Shown in pieces: positions 1-8,941 of a stretch of 49,029 nt of DNA. The notes beneath the pieces were generated by a model. That model was given only the letters and a program-made list of their open reading frames with translations. It made no database searches and was not told the DNA's origin. This stretch comes from Capnocytophaga catalasegens. Its GTDB lineage: Bacteria; Bacteroidota; Bacteroidia; Flavobacteriales; Flavobacteriaceae. Every line of letters starts with the position of its first letter. The first letter of the stretch is position 1. The position numbers and the translations under genes are program-made. The DNA lies in the NCBI RefSeq assembly GCF_026005215.1, contig NZ_BPMA01000017.1, positions 1 through 49,029 of the forward strand, in the 5' to 3' direction.

Positions 1-99
1 TTAAAATTATTATTTTTGAAGTTGAATAGTCAATTAACTATATTTGTTTAATAATTCCGTTTTTTATATGGTATACATATTGGAAATGAGTTAAACGAG

Positions 100-561
100 T
101 TGGAAATAATATATTTCATAATAGCTATCATAGGTTTTTTATTCTTCGTTATATTGGCTTTTACTATGCCTAAACAAGAAGCCATTTTAAACAGGCGAGA
201 TGGCTTAATTACTTTTAACGGTTTTTTATGGCAACCTAATATAACTATGAAATTCAGTGAGGTAGAATTTTGTTACAGCACAGGGGGAACAGACCTGCAA
301 GGAGCGTACCAATTACAGGTAATGCGGCCTAACAAATGGGTAACTTTTGCACTACCTATTCTTTCAGGGAAAAATTGTTATAATGGTATTTCTTTTATTG
401 TTTGGTATATGGACAAAAATCGTCCGTTGCCACCAGGTGAGCTATTTGACCCCTATCGGGAGGCTGATTATGAGCGTCGCAAGGCAGAGGGGTTTCCTCC
501 TCCACTCTATTCCAGTAAGATAGAAACACCAGAAGCTACCCCTGAGCAACAAGCAGAATGA
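100..561 (+). CDS. Hypothetical single-pass membrane protein
   Basis: A 153-residue protein that I do not recognise. It opens with a strongly hydrophobic segment (about residues 3-22, IIYFIIAIIGFLFF...), so it is probably anchored in the inner membrane by its N-terminus. A soluble domain follows, and the tail is charged and proline-rich (around PGELFDPYREADYERRK and PPPL). The start is uncertain. The open frame begins at a TTG; an ATG at 68 is in another frame and stops at once, and no ATG is available before the hydrophobic segment. No promoter of the TAnnTTTG type is obvious upstream. Confidence 0.55.
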   Translation: MEIIYFIIAIIGFLFFVILAFTMPKQEAILNRRDGLITFNGFLWQPNITMKFSEVEFCYSTGGTDLQGAYQLQVMRPNKWVTFALPILSGKNCYNGISFIVWYMDKNRPLPPGELFDPYREADYERRKAEGFPPPLYSSKIETPEATPEQQAE

Positions 562-765
562 AAACGTATCGGAAAACGGTAGATTACACACAAAAAATAA
601 CCCATACGGGATATAAAAACCCGGTAATGCTCCGAATACGTTAATTTTATATTTTTTTAACATTGAAAATTAACTACTTCATAAAATTATATTTTAACTT
701 CGACTGTATGCTTTATCTTTGTAGATAAATAATAAGCTAAAAAAATTAAGTAAGATAGCACTTTG

Positions 766-1170
766 TGCTTCAAATGTGTTGGTCAAGAAAATATTTGTAC
801 TCACTGTCAAATTGCTCCTTAGATGAAGTTTTGGTAAAAAGGACAAAAAATAAAGCACGGAGAATTTATTGGAAAAGCAGGAAGTACAGGCAATGTTGCT
901 TCTATTTATGATGAAAAAGGAAAACTCATACACGGAATTTATCCCCAATATAGAGACATACACATTGAGGCTTTTTTAGATTTTTTTCTTGTAATGAAGT
1001 CATCTTGACTATTTGAAAAAAAATCAAGTTTTTAACAATATCAGTAATTGTTATTTTACGCTTGTCCTAAATTAGATGACGTAGATTCACCTGATTTACA
1101 TTATTTTTTGATACCTGATAACTTTGTACAAGATTTATTAAATCGCTATCTCAGTATGAAAAAATCCTAA
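766..1170 (+). pseudogene. Decayed coding remnant, possibly M23-peptidase-like
   Basis: One reading frame across this stretch keeps protein-like segments interrupted by stops. The first segment has a CFKC...CTHC cysteine pattern (from 766). The middle one (853-1008) contains GEFIGKAGSTGNV and later RDIHIEA, which loosely recall the GxTGN and HLHxE regions of M23 peptidases. The last (about 1060-1170) reads DSPDLHYFLIPDNF and ends at TAA 1168-1170. Stops at 820-822, 835-837, 1006-1008 and 1033-1035 break it. That all pieces share one frame argues for a gene killed mainly by substitutions. The peptidase link is weak. The rest of the 562-1292 gap shows no gene. Confidence 0.4.
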
Positions 1171-1228
1171 GGAAAAACAATAAAAAGTTGTGTTTAGAAA
1201 AACAAAAATTTCTTAATTGGAAAAATAT

Positions 1229-1260
1229 TTGATATAAGTCAAAAAAATTACGTATCTTTG
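1229..1260 (+). promoter_or_regulatory. Bacteroidetes-type promoter of the DUF3127-aat pair
   Basis: TTG at 1229-1231 and TATCTTTG at 1253-1260, spaced 21 bases, match the TTG...TAnnTTTG pattern of the Bacteroidetes primary sigma factor. It lies 32 bases before the ATG at 1293. Confidence 0.7.
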
Positions 1261-1292
1261 GCGGTTGTAACTAATAATTTTTAGAAAAGAAT

Positions 1293-1697
1293 ATGGAGGT
1301 ACAAGGACGTATAAAACAAATCGGTCCCGTGCAGACTTTTGGAGCCAACGGATTTCAAAAACGCGAATTGGTTGTTGTTACCGAAGAACAATATCCGCAA
1401 CCTATTTTGATTGAATTCACACAAGGCAATTGTTCTTTGTTAGATTCATTAAAAGAAGGTCAATTAGTACGCGTAAGTATCAATTTGCGCGGTCGTGAAT
1501 GGACAAATCCACAAGGAGAAGTGAAGTATTTCAATTCTGTTGTGGGTTGGCGTATTGAACTTATTCAAACAACAACGATTCAAAACACAGCAACACCACA
1601 ACAACCAATGCCCAATACTACGAATGTTGCTGAAAATTTCGAACCTTATAACGGGAATACCAACACACAAGAAGATTTTGATGATTTGCCATTTTAG
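1293..1697 (+). CDS. DUF3127 domain protein (OB-fold-like)
   Basis: A 134-residue protein whose first ~90 residues match the DUF3127 family, which is common in Bacteroidetes (start MEVQGRIKQIGPVQTFG, then KRELVVVTEEQYPQPI and VRVSINLRGREW). The C-terminal third is a low-complexity Q/N/T-rich linker ending in acidic DFDDLPF. That layout, an OB-like domain plus a disordered tail with an acidic hydrophobic tip, resembles single-stranded-DNA-binding proteins, so a nucleic-acid role is possible but inferred. It is followed two bases later by aat, suggesting co-transcription. Confidence 0.8.
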   Translation: MEVQGRIKQIGPVQTFGANGFQKRELVVVTEEQYPQPILIEFTQGNCSLLDSLKEGQLVRVSINLRGREWTNPQGEVKYFNSVVGWRIELIQTTTIQNTATPQQPMPNTTNVAENFEPYNGNTNTQEDFDDLPF

Positions 1698-1699
1698 CT

Positions 1700-2332
1700 A
1701 TGATTTGGTTGTCAGAAACCACCGGTTTTCCTGACCCTATTTTTGCTAATAAAGACGGACTTCTTGCCGTTGGTGGCGATTTGTCTGCCCAAAGGTTATG
1801 CAACGCATACGAAAATGGTATTTTCCCTTGGTATAATAGCGAAGACCCTATACTTTGGTGGTCACCAGACCCGCGTATGGTGTTATTTCCAAGTGAATTG
1901 CATGTTTCCAAAAGTATGAAAAAATTGCTCAAAGACCAAGCCTTTGAACTGACGTACAATAAGGCTTTTGAGCAAGTAATACATCAGTGTAGTAGTGTAA
2001 CTCGGTTTGGACAAGATGGTACATGGTTAGGCAAAGAAATGATACAAGCATACTTAGAGTTACATCAGTTAAAAATAGCTCATTCGGTAGAAGTTTGGCA
2101 AGAAGATAGATTGGTAGGAGGTTTTTACGGTGTTCGTGTGGGAAATATTTTCTGTGGAGAAAGTATGTTTAGCTTAGTGAGCAATGCTTCTAAGTATGGA
2201 TTTATTTCTTTTGTAAAAAATTCTCCTGATATCAAACTTATTGATTGTCAGGTATATTCTAACCATTTGGCAAGTTTAGGTGCACGAGAAATTCCTCGTG
2301 AAGAATTTTTGAAAATCTTAAAAACTAATTGA
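1700..2332 (+). CDS. aat: Leucyl/phenylalanyl-tRNA--protein transferase
   Basis: A 210-residue cytosolic enzyme that adds Leu or Phe from aminoacyl-tRNA to proteins with N-terminal Arg/Lys, marking them for ClpAP/ClpS degradation (N-degron pathway). Diagnostic segments include FPDPIFANKDGLLAVGGDL near the N-terminus, YENGIFPWYNSEDPILWWSPDPR, and VGGFYGVRVGNIFCGESMFS. Length and order fit the family. The start ATG lies two bases after the stop of the preceding DUF3127 gene, so the two form one operon. Confidence 0.95.
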   Translation: MIWLSETTGFPDPIFANKDGLLAVGGDLSAQRLCNAYENGIFPWYNSEDPILWWSPDPRMVLFPSELHVSKSMKKLLKDQAFELTYNKAFEQVIHQCSSVTRFGQDGTWLGKEMIQAYLELHQLKIAHSVEVWQEDRLVGGFYGVRVGNIFCGESMFSLVSNASKYGFISFVKNSPDIKLIDCQVYSNHLASLGAREIPREEFLKILKTN

Positions 2333-2387
2333 TTTTTATCCAAAATAATGTGGATTTTACATCTTTACAGACAAAAATAAACAACAA

Positions 2388-3590
2388 ATGAAAATTTTAG
2401 TAATCAATGCTGGTAGCTCGTCTTTGAAATATCAGCTTATAGAAATGCAAGACGAAAGCGTACAAGCCAAAGGATTGGTTGAACGTATTGGAATTAGCGG
2501 TAGCAAAATAAATCACGAATACTTTTCCAGTGGTGAAAAAGTAAAAATATCGGAAGATATAGATTTTCCAAACCACGAAGTAGCTTTTCAGAAAGTAGCT
2601 GAATACTTGACCAATACTAAATTTGGTGTTGTAAAAAATGTTGATGAAATAAAAATTATTGGACACCGAGTGGTTCACGGGGGAGAAAAATTTGCCTCTA
2701 CTCAAAAGGTAACCCCTGAAATGATAAAAGAGCTACGAGAACTTATACCGCTTGCTCCTTTGCATAATCCTGCTAATATTATTGGTATTGAAGCGGCGAC
2801 TAAAGCTTTTCCAAAAGCTGAAAATTTTGCTATTTTTGATACATCATTCCATCAGACACTTCCTGCAAAAGCGTATCGATATGCTATTCCAAGTAAATTT
2901 TATGAGCAAAACAAAATCCGTGTGTATGGGTTTCACGGCACAAGTCATAAATATGTAGATGCACGTACAAGGGCTTATTTTAACAATCCGAAGTTGAAAA
3001 ATATTACGATACACTTAGGAAATGGAGCTAGTATGGCTGCTATCAACGAAAATGGACAAAGTATTGACACAACACTTGGTTTTGGTCCCAATGAAGGGCT
3101 TGCAATGGGAACACGCTCAGGAAGTATTGATAGCTCTGTTATTTTTTATCTTTATGATTTAGGTTATTCGGTTGATGAAATTCGTAATATTCTCAACAAA
3201 GAAAGCGGTATGAAAGGAATGACAGGTTTTTCTGATTCACGAGATGTATCTGCTCTGTATCATAAAGGCGACTCAAACGGTATCCTCTGTTTAGAAGTTT
3301 ATACATATCGTATTCAGAAGTTTATAGGAGCTTATATAGCAGCTCTTGGTGGTGTTGATACTCTTGTATTTACTGCAGGAATAGGTGAAAATTCTGAAGA
3401 TGTTCGCGAGCTTATTTGCCAAGGGCTTGGATGTTTTGGTATAAAAATAAATTCTAAAAAGAATATTGAGCTAAATCACCCAAGTGATATTGTTGAAATT
3501 CAGTCGGAAGATAGTCAAGTAAAAATAGTTATTGTAGCAACTAATGAAGAATTACAAATAGCCAGAGAAATATTAGAATTTCAAAAATAA
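2388..3590 (+). CDS. ackA: Acetate kinase
   Basis: A 400-residue enzyme interconverting acetate + ATP and acetyl phosphate + ADP; with phosphotransacetylase it forms the acetate overflow pathway. Family hallmarks are the opening MKILVINAGSSSLKY, GHRVVHGG (about residue 90), the IFDTSFH segment, VYGFHGTSHKYV, HLGNGAS, and the C-terminal FTAGIGENS. Length is normal. No pta gene is adjacent, which is unusual because ackA is often paired with it. A strong hairpin terminator follows the stop. Confidence 0.96.
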   Translation: MKILVINAGSSSLKYQLIEMQDESVQAKGLVERIGISGSKINHEYFSSGEKVKISEDIDFPNHEVAFQKVAEYLTNTKFGVVKNVDEIKIIGHRVVHGGEKFASTQKVTPEMIKELRELIPLAPLHNPANIIGIEAATKAFPKAENFAIFDTSFHQTLPAKAYRYAIPSKFYEQNKIRVYGFHGTSHKYVDARTRAYFNNPKLKNITIHLGNGASMAAINENGQSIDTTLGFGPNEGLAMGTRSGSIDSSVIFYLYDLGYSVDEIRNILNKESGMKGMTGFSDSRDVSALYHKGDSNGILCLEVYTYRIQKFIGAYIAALGGVDTLVFTAGIGENSEDVRELICQGLGCFGIKINSKKNIELNHPSDIVEIQSEDSQVKIVIVATNEELQIAREILEFQK

Positions 3591-3614
3591 ATTATAGACA
3601 TTCTTCTGTAAAAA

Positions 3615-3660
3615 ACAAAAGAGGTTATCCAAAAAATTGGATAACCTCTTTTGTTATTGC
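3615..3660. terminator. Bidirectional hairpin terminator
   Basis: A perfect 16-bp inverted repeat (3615-3630 and 3639-3654, arm ACAAAAGAGGTTATCC, loop 8) lies between ackA (+) and the RND permease (-), which converge. The right arm ends inside the stop codon of the permease gene, so it can serve both transcripts. Confidence 0.85.
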
Positions 3661-6600
3661 TCGTCGGTATTATCCACCAGCACTACTTCGCCTTGCTCGT
3701 TCTGTTTGTAAACCTTTCCAAAGCGATTTGAAAATTTTGAAGTCAGGTAGAACATCACCGGAACGACAATCAGTGTGAGGAAGGTAGAAAATACCAGTCC
3801 ATAAATTACCGTCCAAGCCAAAGGTCCCCAGAAGATTACGTTATCCCCGCCGAAGTAAATATTCGGATTCAAGGAATCAAAGAACGTAAAGAAGTCTATG
3901 TTAAGCCCTATGGCGAGTGGAATAAGCCCCAGAACGGTCGTGATGGCCGTAAGCAATACCGGACGAAGCCTAGCTTTACCCGAAGCTACAACGGCATTGT
4001 AGATTTCCTCATTAGCAATTTTGTCATAAATATGCAGATGCATCGCTTCTTTCCTACGGTCGATGAGTAGCTGCGTGTAATCAAGCAGAACGACCCCATT
4101 ATTTACCACAATTCCCGCCAGAGAAATGATACCCATCATCGTCATTAGGATAACAAACGGTTGCCCCGTGATGATAAGCCCCAGAAATACCCCCGTGAAG
4201 CTCAACAAGATGGTAATGAAAATAAGTATGGGCTTCACTATCGAATTGAATTGGTATACTAACAAAAAGACAATCAGCCCCACAGCGATAAGAAGTGCTG
4301 TTGAAAGGAAAGCCATTTCCTTGTTTTGTTCCTCAATCTGTCCCGTAAAATCAATTTTGATTTCTTGCGGAAGGTCGAAGTTTTTCATCTCTTGCTGAAT
4401 TTGTCGTACAATAGCACTCGCATCGCTAAATCCAGGGCTTAAAGCCGAGTACAACGTTACCACCCTGTCGGTTTTGTTGTGTTTTATCGTACTGAACGAC
4501 GAGGTATTCTTATATTTGGTCACAGAAGATATCGGAACGTGTCGCCATTCCCCAGTATTGGCATCTTTAAAGATAATATGTTGGTCGAACAAAACATTGG
4601 TATTGTAGCGGTCTGCCTGATTAAAACGAACGTAAATATCGTAATCGTCGCCTTTTTCTTTGTAAACTCCCGCTTTCTCCCCAAATACGGAACGACGCAA
4701 CTGATTGGAAATCTGCCCAACAGAAACCCCTAATTCCCCTGCTTTTACGCGGTCGATTTCTACCTCTATGGCAGGTTTGTTTTTGTTGACATCTATTTTC
4801 AACTCATCAATTCCTGCTATGTTTTTCTGTTTGATAAAATCACGCATACGCTCGGCGGTAACAATCAGTTCATTGTAATCTTCGCCACGAAGTTCGATAT
4901 TTATCGGATGCCCGGCAGGAGGTCCGTTTTGGTCTTTTTCTACCGAAATGGAAACCCCAGGGTAAACACCACGCAAATCGGATTGAATTTTCGCACGAAG
5001 CTTCTCTGAATCCTGCCCTCGACGATATTTAAACTCACGAAGCGTTACCGTTACTTTCCCTCGATTAGGCATTTCAGCTGACGAAGCTCCGTCGGTATAA
5101 GGATTTCCTGCTCCTTCACCCACTTGAGCCACAGCCGATTCTACCATAAAGTTGTAATCACCATCGCGGTATTGGTCGCTATTGAGTAGCGTATATATTC
5201 GTTTTTCAATGTCTTGCGTTACTGCGTTGGTTTTCTCAATGTCTGTTCCTTCAGGATATTTGATGTAAACGATAATTTGATTGGGTTTGTTATCAGGGAA
5301 GAAGTTTATACTTGTACGCCCTGTCCCAACCGACCAGCCAAACAACACAAACGACACAACAAGCAACGCCACAGTGGAAACAACCATTATATACGGATTT
5401 TTTCCGCAAAGTGTAAAACGAAGTGTTCTTTCGTACATATCCTCCATCCAAGTAAGGATTTTTCGTTGGAAGTTATCCGCCAATTTTTTAATGAAATATT
5501 TGTACGACCAAAGCAAAAAGATGGTGAAATAAAGCACCGTTCCTAAGCCTCGAACCGCTCCTCCAACAAGTAAAATGAAGGTTCCGATAACGAAAAGCAA
5601 AATACTGATTTTCACCAATTGCTTAACGCTTAATACTTTTTCGTTGATATCCATAAATTCCGATACCAACATCGAATTGAAGAAGATGGCAACAAAAAGT
5701 GACGACCCCAACACAATGGAAAGCGTCAGTGGGAAGTACATCATAAAATCTCCCATAATGCCTGGCCACATTGCCAAAGGTAAAAATGCCCCAACGGTGG
5801 TTAAGGTAGAAATGATGATAGGCACAGCAACCTCTCCGATACCTGCTTTGGCGGCTTCGTATCTGCTCATTCCTTCTTTTTCCATCAGTCGGTAAACGTT
5901 TTCAACCACCACAATTCCGTTATCGACAAGCATTCCCAATCCCATAATCAGTCCGAAGAGAATCATCGTGTTGAGCGTGTAGCCCAAAGCATTGATAATC
6001 ATAAAGGACATAAACATCGACATCGGTATGGCAAATCCTACAAAAAGTGCGTTTCTAAAGCCCAAAAAGAACATCAGTACGCCCACAACGAGGAATACCC
6101 CGAAAATAACGTTATTGCTGAGGTCACTTACCATATTTTCAGTCTGTTGTGATTGGTCATTGGCAATCGTTATCGATAAATCTTTCGGAAAATCGCTTCG
6201 CATTTCGGCTACCAATTCTTTGATTTTCTCACTTGCCTGAATCATATTTTCGCCCGAACGCTTTTTCACGTCGAGCATCACCACGCCCTGACCAAACTCA
6301 CGAGCGTACGTGGTTTTGTCCTTATCTCGGAAAGAAACTTCGGCAATATCGCCCAAGAATACGATGCCTTTTTCCGACTTTACGATAAAGTTTTTCAAAT
6401 CGGAAGGTTGCTCAATTTCGCCCACCATTCGTATGGTACGTCTCTGCCCCGAAGCGATGAGATTTCCGGCAGACATTGTTACATTCCCTCTGCCAATGGC
6501 GTTAATCACATCGTCGATGCTCACCTTCGATGCCATCATTTTGTACATATCAATGGCAACTTCTACCTCTTTTTCCTGAGCTCCGCGAATGGTAGCTTCT

Positions 6601-7151
6601 TTTATTTCGGGCAGATTTTCAATTTTCTTTTGCATCTGCTCGGCAAATTCCTTGAGCTTGGCGATAGGGTAATTTCCGGCAATGTTTACATTCAAAATCG
6701 GGATAAATTCCGAGATGGTAATGTCAAACACATTGGGTTCCACTTTCGCCCCGTTGAAGGTAGGCCAATCCTCGTTGGATACCTCTTTATCCACCTCATC
6801 TTTTACTTTTTGCAATGCACTTTCGATGGTGATTTTCTCGGTAAATTCGAGGGTTATCATTCCGTAATCTTCCTGCGAGGAAGATTTTATTTTTTTGAGA
6901 TTACTTACCCCTTTGAGTTTCTCTTCCAATGGGTCAATAATCAGTCTTTCAATATCTTCGGCGGTATTGCCCGGATAGACAACACTCACGTAAATCTTCG
7001 TATCTTTAATTTCCGGAAAGCTCTCGCGAGGCATATTCATATACGCCAACATTCCGGCAAGGAAAAAGATAAAAATCATCACGTAAATGGTGAATTTGTT
7101 GTCAATTGCCCAAGACGACATCTTGAACTCTTTATCTTTGATATTACTCAT
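3654..7151 (-). CDS. RND-family efflux permease (HAE1/AcrB-like)
   Basis: A 1165-residue inner-membrane proton-driven exporter, the pump of a tripartite system with the adaptor and TolC encoded upstream on the same strand. It starts with a transmembrane helix (about residues 22-42). It has two large periplasmic loops and the TM4 motif GMLVDNGIVVVENV, which keeps the Asp used for proton relay. The matching second-half motif GIISLAGIVVNNGVVLL lacks the Lys seen in AcrB. Drug/solvent export is more likely than metal export, since CzcA-type TM4 residues are absent, but the substrate is unknown. It is separated from the adaptor gene by 608 bases of repeats, so it may need its own promoter; I see no clear TAnnTTTG upstream. 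Confidence 0.92.
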   Translation of the reverse strand: MSNIKDKEFKMSSWAIDNKFTIYVMIFIFFLAGMLAYMNMPRESFPEIKDTKIYVSVVYPGNTAEDIERLIIDPLEEKLKGVSNLKKIKSSSQEDYGMITLEFTEKITIESALQKVKDEVDKEVSNEDWPTFNGAKVEPNVFDITISEFIPILNVNIAGNYPIAKLKEFAEQMQKKIENLPEIKEATIRGAQEKEVEVAIDMYKMMASKVSIDDVINAIGRGNVTMSAGNLIASGQRRTIRMVGEIEQPSDLKNFIVKSEKGIVFLGDIAEVSFRDKDKTTYAREFGQGVVMLDVKKRSGENMIQASEKIKELVAEMRSDFPKDLSITIANDQSQQTENMVSDLSNNVIFGVFLVVGVLMFFLGFRNALFVGFAIPMSMFMSFMIINALGYTLNTMILFGLIMGLGMLVDNGIVVVENVYRLMEKEGMSRYEAAKAGIGEVAVPIIISTLTTVGAFLPLAMWPGIMGDFMMYFPLTLSIVLGSSLFVAIFFNSMLVSEFMDINEKVLSVKQLVKISILLFVIGTFILLVGGAVRGLGTVLYFTIFLLWSYKYFIKKLADNFQRKILTWMEDMYERTLRFTLCGKNPYIMVVSTVALLVVSFVLFGWSVGTGRTSINFFPDNKPNQIIVYIKYPEGTDIEKTNAVTQDIEKRIYTLLNSDQYRDGDYNFMVESAVAQVGEGAGNPYTDGASSAEMPNRGKVTVTLREFKYRRGQDSEKLRAKIQSDLRGVYPGVSISVEKDQNGPPAGHPINIELRGEDYNELIVTAERMRDFIKQKNIAGIDELKIDVNKNKPAIEVEIDRVKAGELGVSVGQISNQLRRSVFGEKAGVYKEKGDDYDIYVRFNQADRYNTNVLFDQHIIFKDANTGEWRHVPISSVTKYKNTSSFSTIKHNKTDRVVTLYSALSPGFSDASAIVRQIQQEMKNFDLPQEIKIDFTGQIEEQNKEMAFLSTALLIAVGLIVFLLVYQFNSIVKPILIFITILLSFTGVFLGLIITGQPFVILMTMMGIISLAGIVVNNGVVLLDYTQLLIDRRKEAMHLHIYDKIANEEIYNAVVASGKARLRPVLLTAITTVLGLIPLAIGLNIDFFTFFDSLNPNIYFGGDNVIFWGPLAWTVIYGLVFSTFLTLIVVPVMFYLTSKFSNRFGKVYKQNEQGEVVLVDNTDEQ

Positions 7152-7197
7152 AGTATGATATGGGTTTTATTTCTTTTAATTATAATTGTTTTTTTAT

Positions 7198-7223
7198 GTT
7201 CTTTTGTCTTGAAACAAAAGAAC
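7198..7223. repeat. Hairpin, possible dispersed intergenic element
   Basis: A perfect 10-bp inverted repeat (GTTCTTTTGT / ACAAAAGAAC, loop CTTGAA) lies just upstream of the RND permease start. The surrounding 7190-7340 looks like intergenic repeat DNA rather than coding sequence. Whether it recurs in the genome cannot be seen here. Confidence 0.5.
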
Positions 7224-7336
7224 CAAAAATTCAAGACTTTGGATACTCCGCTAAAAATCAATTCATTTCACTGAAAATATCTAAACTCGCTACGCTCAAA
7301 CAGTAGAGATTTTCTACGTTCCATTTATTGATTTTC

Positions 7337-7459
7337 TTAACGCTTCGTCTCCAAGGTCGCAAACTTACTCTTGAAAATATATCCATTTTTAATAAATTCC
7401 AAAAACTTTGCGAAATCCTCACGGGTGTTTACTTCTATTTGATGAATATTTGAGTTCAT
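7337..7459 (-). CDS. Possible 40-residue protein
   Basis: A short open frame on the minus strand, in line with the efflux genes, starting with ATG at 7459. The product begins MNSNIHQIEVNTREDFAKF and continues LEFIKNGYIF; it is mixed helix/strand-like with no signal or membrane segment. I recognise no family. It may be the stub of a longer gene destroyed by repeat insertion, or chance. Treat as tentative. Confidence 0.25.
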   Translation of the reverse strand: MNSNIHQIEVNTREDFAKFLEFIKNGYIFKSKFATLETKR

Positions 7460-7499
7460 ATTCTACATTTATTTTTAGAATCATCATCACCAATTTTGT

Positions 7500-7745
7500 T
7501 TTTACCTGATACAAATCGATTTTTACTGCTCATCAATAAGTTTTTACCAAAAAGAATTGAATATTTACTTGTCAGAAATGGATTTTTACCGGTCAGAATT
7601 CATTTCCTGTTGGTCAGAATTGATTTCTTGTTAGTCAGAATTTATTTCTTGTTGGTCAGAATCGATTTCTTATTAGTCAGAATTCATTTCCTGTTGATTA
7701 GAATTGATTTCTTGTCAGTAAAAATTCATTTCCTGTCGGACGAAT
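7500..7745. repeat. 21-bp tandem repeat array
   Basis: At least nine imperfect units of 21 bp, best preserved from about 7595 to 7740, with the form GAATTSATTTCYTGTTGGTC (+A). Units alternate between variants with CATTTCC and GATTTCT, hinting at a 42-bp higher-order unit. The period is seven codons, so the array stays open as a + strand frame with a recurring RIDFLLV/RIHFLLV peptide, which I take as a by-product. It lies between the adaptor stop and the permease start of the efflux locus. Confidence 0.85.
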
Positions 7746-7759
7746 CAAAAATCTGAATC

Positions 7760-8929
7760 TTACAAAGTCGAAACACGTTGTCCTTCTTGCACACTTCTCG
7801 CTCCTTCGCGAATAACTTTATCTCCTTTTTGAATTCCTGACAGAATTTCGGTAAATCCGTTTTGCGTTTTTCCGGTAGAAATCACAACACGCTCAGCAAC
7901 ATACTGATTTTCATTGTCTCCTTTTTTGGCAAGAAAAACATATTGTTCGCCTTGTGCATTTTCCGAAATGATATCCGTTGGCAGTAAGATAGCTTCTTTG
8001 TTCTGATAATCATTTACTTGCAAACGAGCCGTCATATTAGGTTTGATAGCGTTATTTTTGTTAGGCAAACGGATTTCAACCTTAAATGAACGATTTGCAG
8101 GATTGATAAAATTGGAAACTTGGCTTATTTTGGTGTCGAGTTGTTCGCCCAAAACGGAAATATCCACTTTGGCTTGTGAACCTTTTTTTACGTTAGCGAC
8201 GTACTGCTCAGGCACTTCCGATTCCAAATACATATCCGATAAGTTTACGAGTCGAAGTACGGGCATTCCAGGGGCAACCACCGTTCCCACGTCGGTTATC
8301 ACGTCGTCGATTACTCCCGAAAACGGAGCATAAATGTTGGCTTTGGCAACTTGTTTTTGCATCTGTTCCACGGCACTTTGTTGCGTTTCGTAAGCCGATT
8401 TGGCTTGTAAATATTGAATTTCCGACCCGATTTTATTCTCCCACAATCGCGATTGACGCTCAAAAGTAGTTTTTGCTAATTCGGCTTGGATTTTCAGTTG
8501 AGCCAATTGTTGGGAAATTCCCCCATCTTGAATTGATGCCAGAAGTTGTCCCTTTTGTACGTTTTGTCCTTTTTGTACGTGTATTCTTTCCAAAACGCCT
8601 CCAAATTCCGCATTTAGGGTGATATTTTGAGTGGTTTTTATTGTTCCTTGCAACTCCAAAAAGTGGTTGAAAAGTGTATCTTTCACCTCCAAAAGCGATA
8701 CCAACACCTGAGCCGACCCCTCTTCGGGGAATTTGCTGAGAGAAGCATCGAGGGAAGCGATTTGCGTTTCAAGCTCTTTTATTTTTGCAGAAATTTCATC
8801 TCTTTTCTGACGGATTTCCGTTTTTGAACCCTTCGCGATAACCTCTTCCACCGACGGATTTTTGGTTTCTCCGCACGATGCCAACAACACCAAAGCGGAA
8901 ACAATAAGTTGAATGTTAATGTATTTCAT
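7760..8929 (-). CDS. RND efflux periplasmic adaptor (membrane fusion protein)
   Basis: A 389-residue HlyD/AcrA-type adaptor that bridges the inner-membrane pump and TolC. A lipoprotein signal (MKYINIQLIVSALVLLASC, lipobox LASC, Cys19) anchors it by lipid. A coiled-coil hairpin follows (residues about 30-65 and 130-190). It interrupts a lipoyl/barrel-sandwich domain recognisable by FGGVLERIHVQKGQNVQKGQLLA and YAPFSGVIDDVITDVGTVV. A beta-barrel and membrane-proximal domain end at GARSVQEGQRVSTL. It is 12 bases after the Bro-N gene. Its partners are the permease downstream and TolC upstream. Confidence 0.93.
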   Translation of the reverse strand: MKYINIQLIVSALVLLASCGETKNPSVEEVIAKGSKTEIRQKRDEISAKIKELETQIASLDASLSKFPEEGSAQVLVSLLEVKDTLFNHFLELQGTIKTTQNITLNAEFGGVLERIHVQKGQNVQKGQLLASIQDGGISQQLAQLKIQAELAKTTFERQSRLWENKIGSEIQYLQAKSAYETQQSAVEQMQKQVAKANIYAPFSGVIDDVITDVGTVVAPGMPVLRLVNLSDMYLESEVPEQYVANVKKGSQAKVDISVLGEQLDTKISQVSNFINPANRSFKVEIRLPNKNNAIKPNMTARLQVNDYQNKEAILLPTDIISENAQGEQYVFLAKKGDNENQYVAERVVISTGKTQNGFTEILSGIQKGDKVIREGARSVQEGQRVSTL

Positions 8930-8941
8930 TATATCTGATTT

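Noticed and set aside
3654-7151. Heavy-metal (CzcA-type) exporter
   Set aside because: The TM4 region reads LVDNGIVVVEN, like drug exporters, and no metal-related genes are nearby.
7500-7745. CRISPR array
   Set aside because: Units are directly adjacent with no unique spacers, and no cas genes are present.
7496-7756. Open + strand frame with RIDFLLV repeats as a gene
   Set aside because: It is the translation of a 21-bp tandem DNA repeat, lies against the operon direction, and has no promoter or recognisable product.
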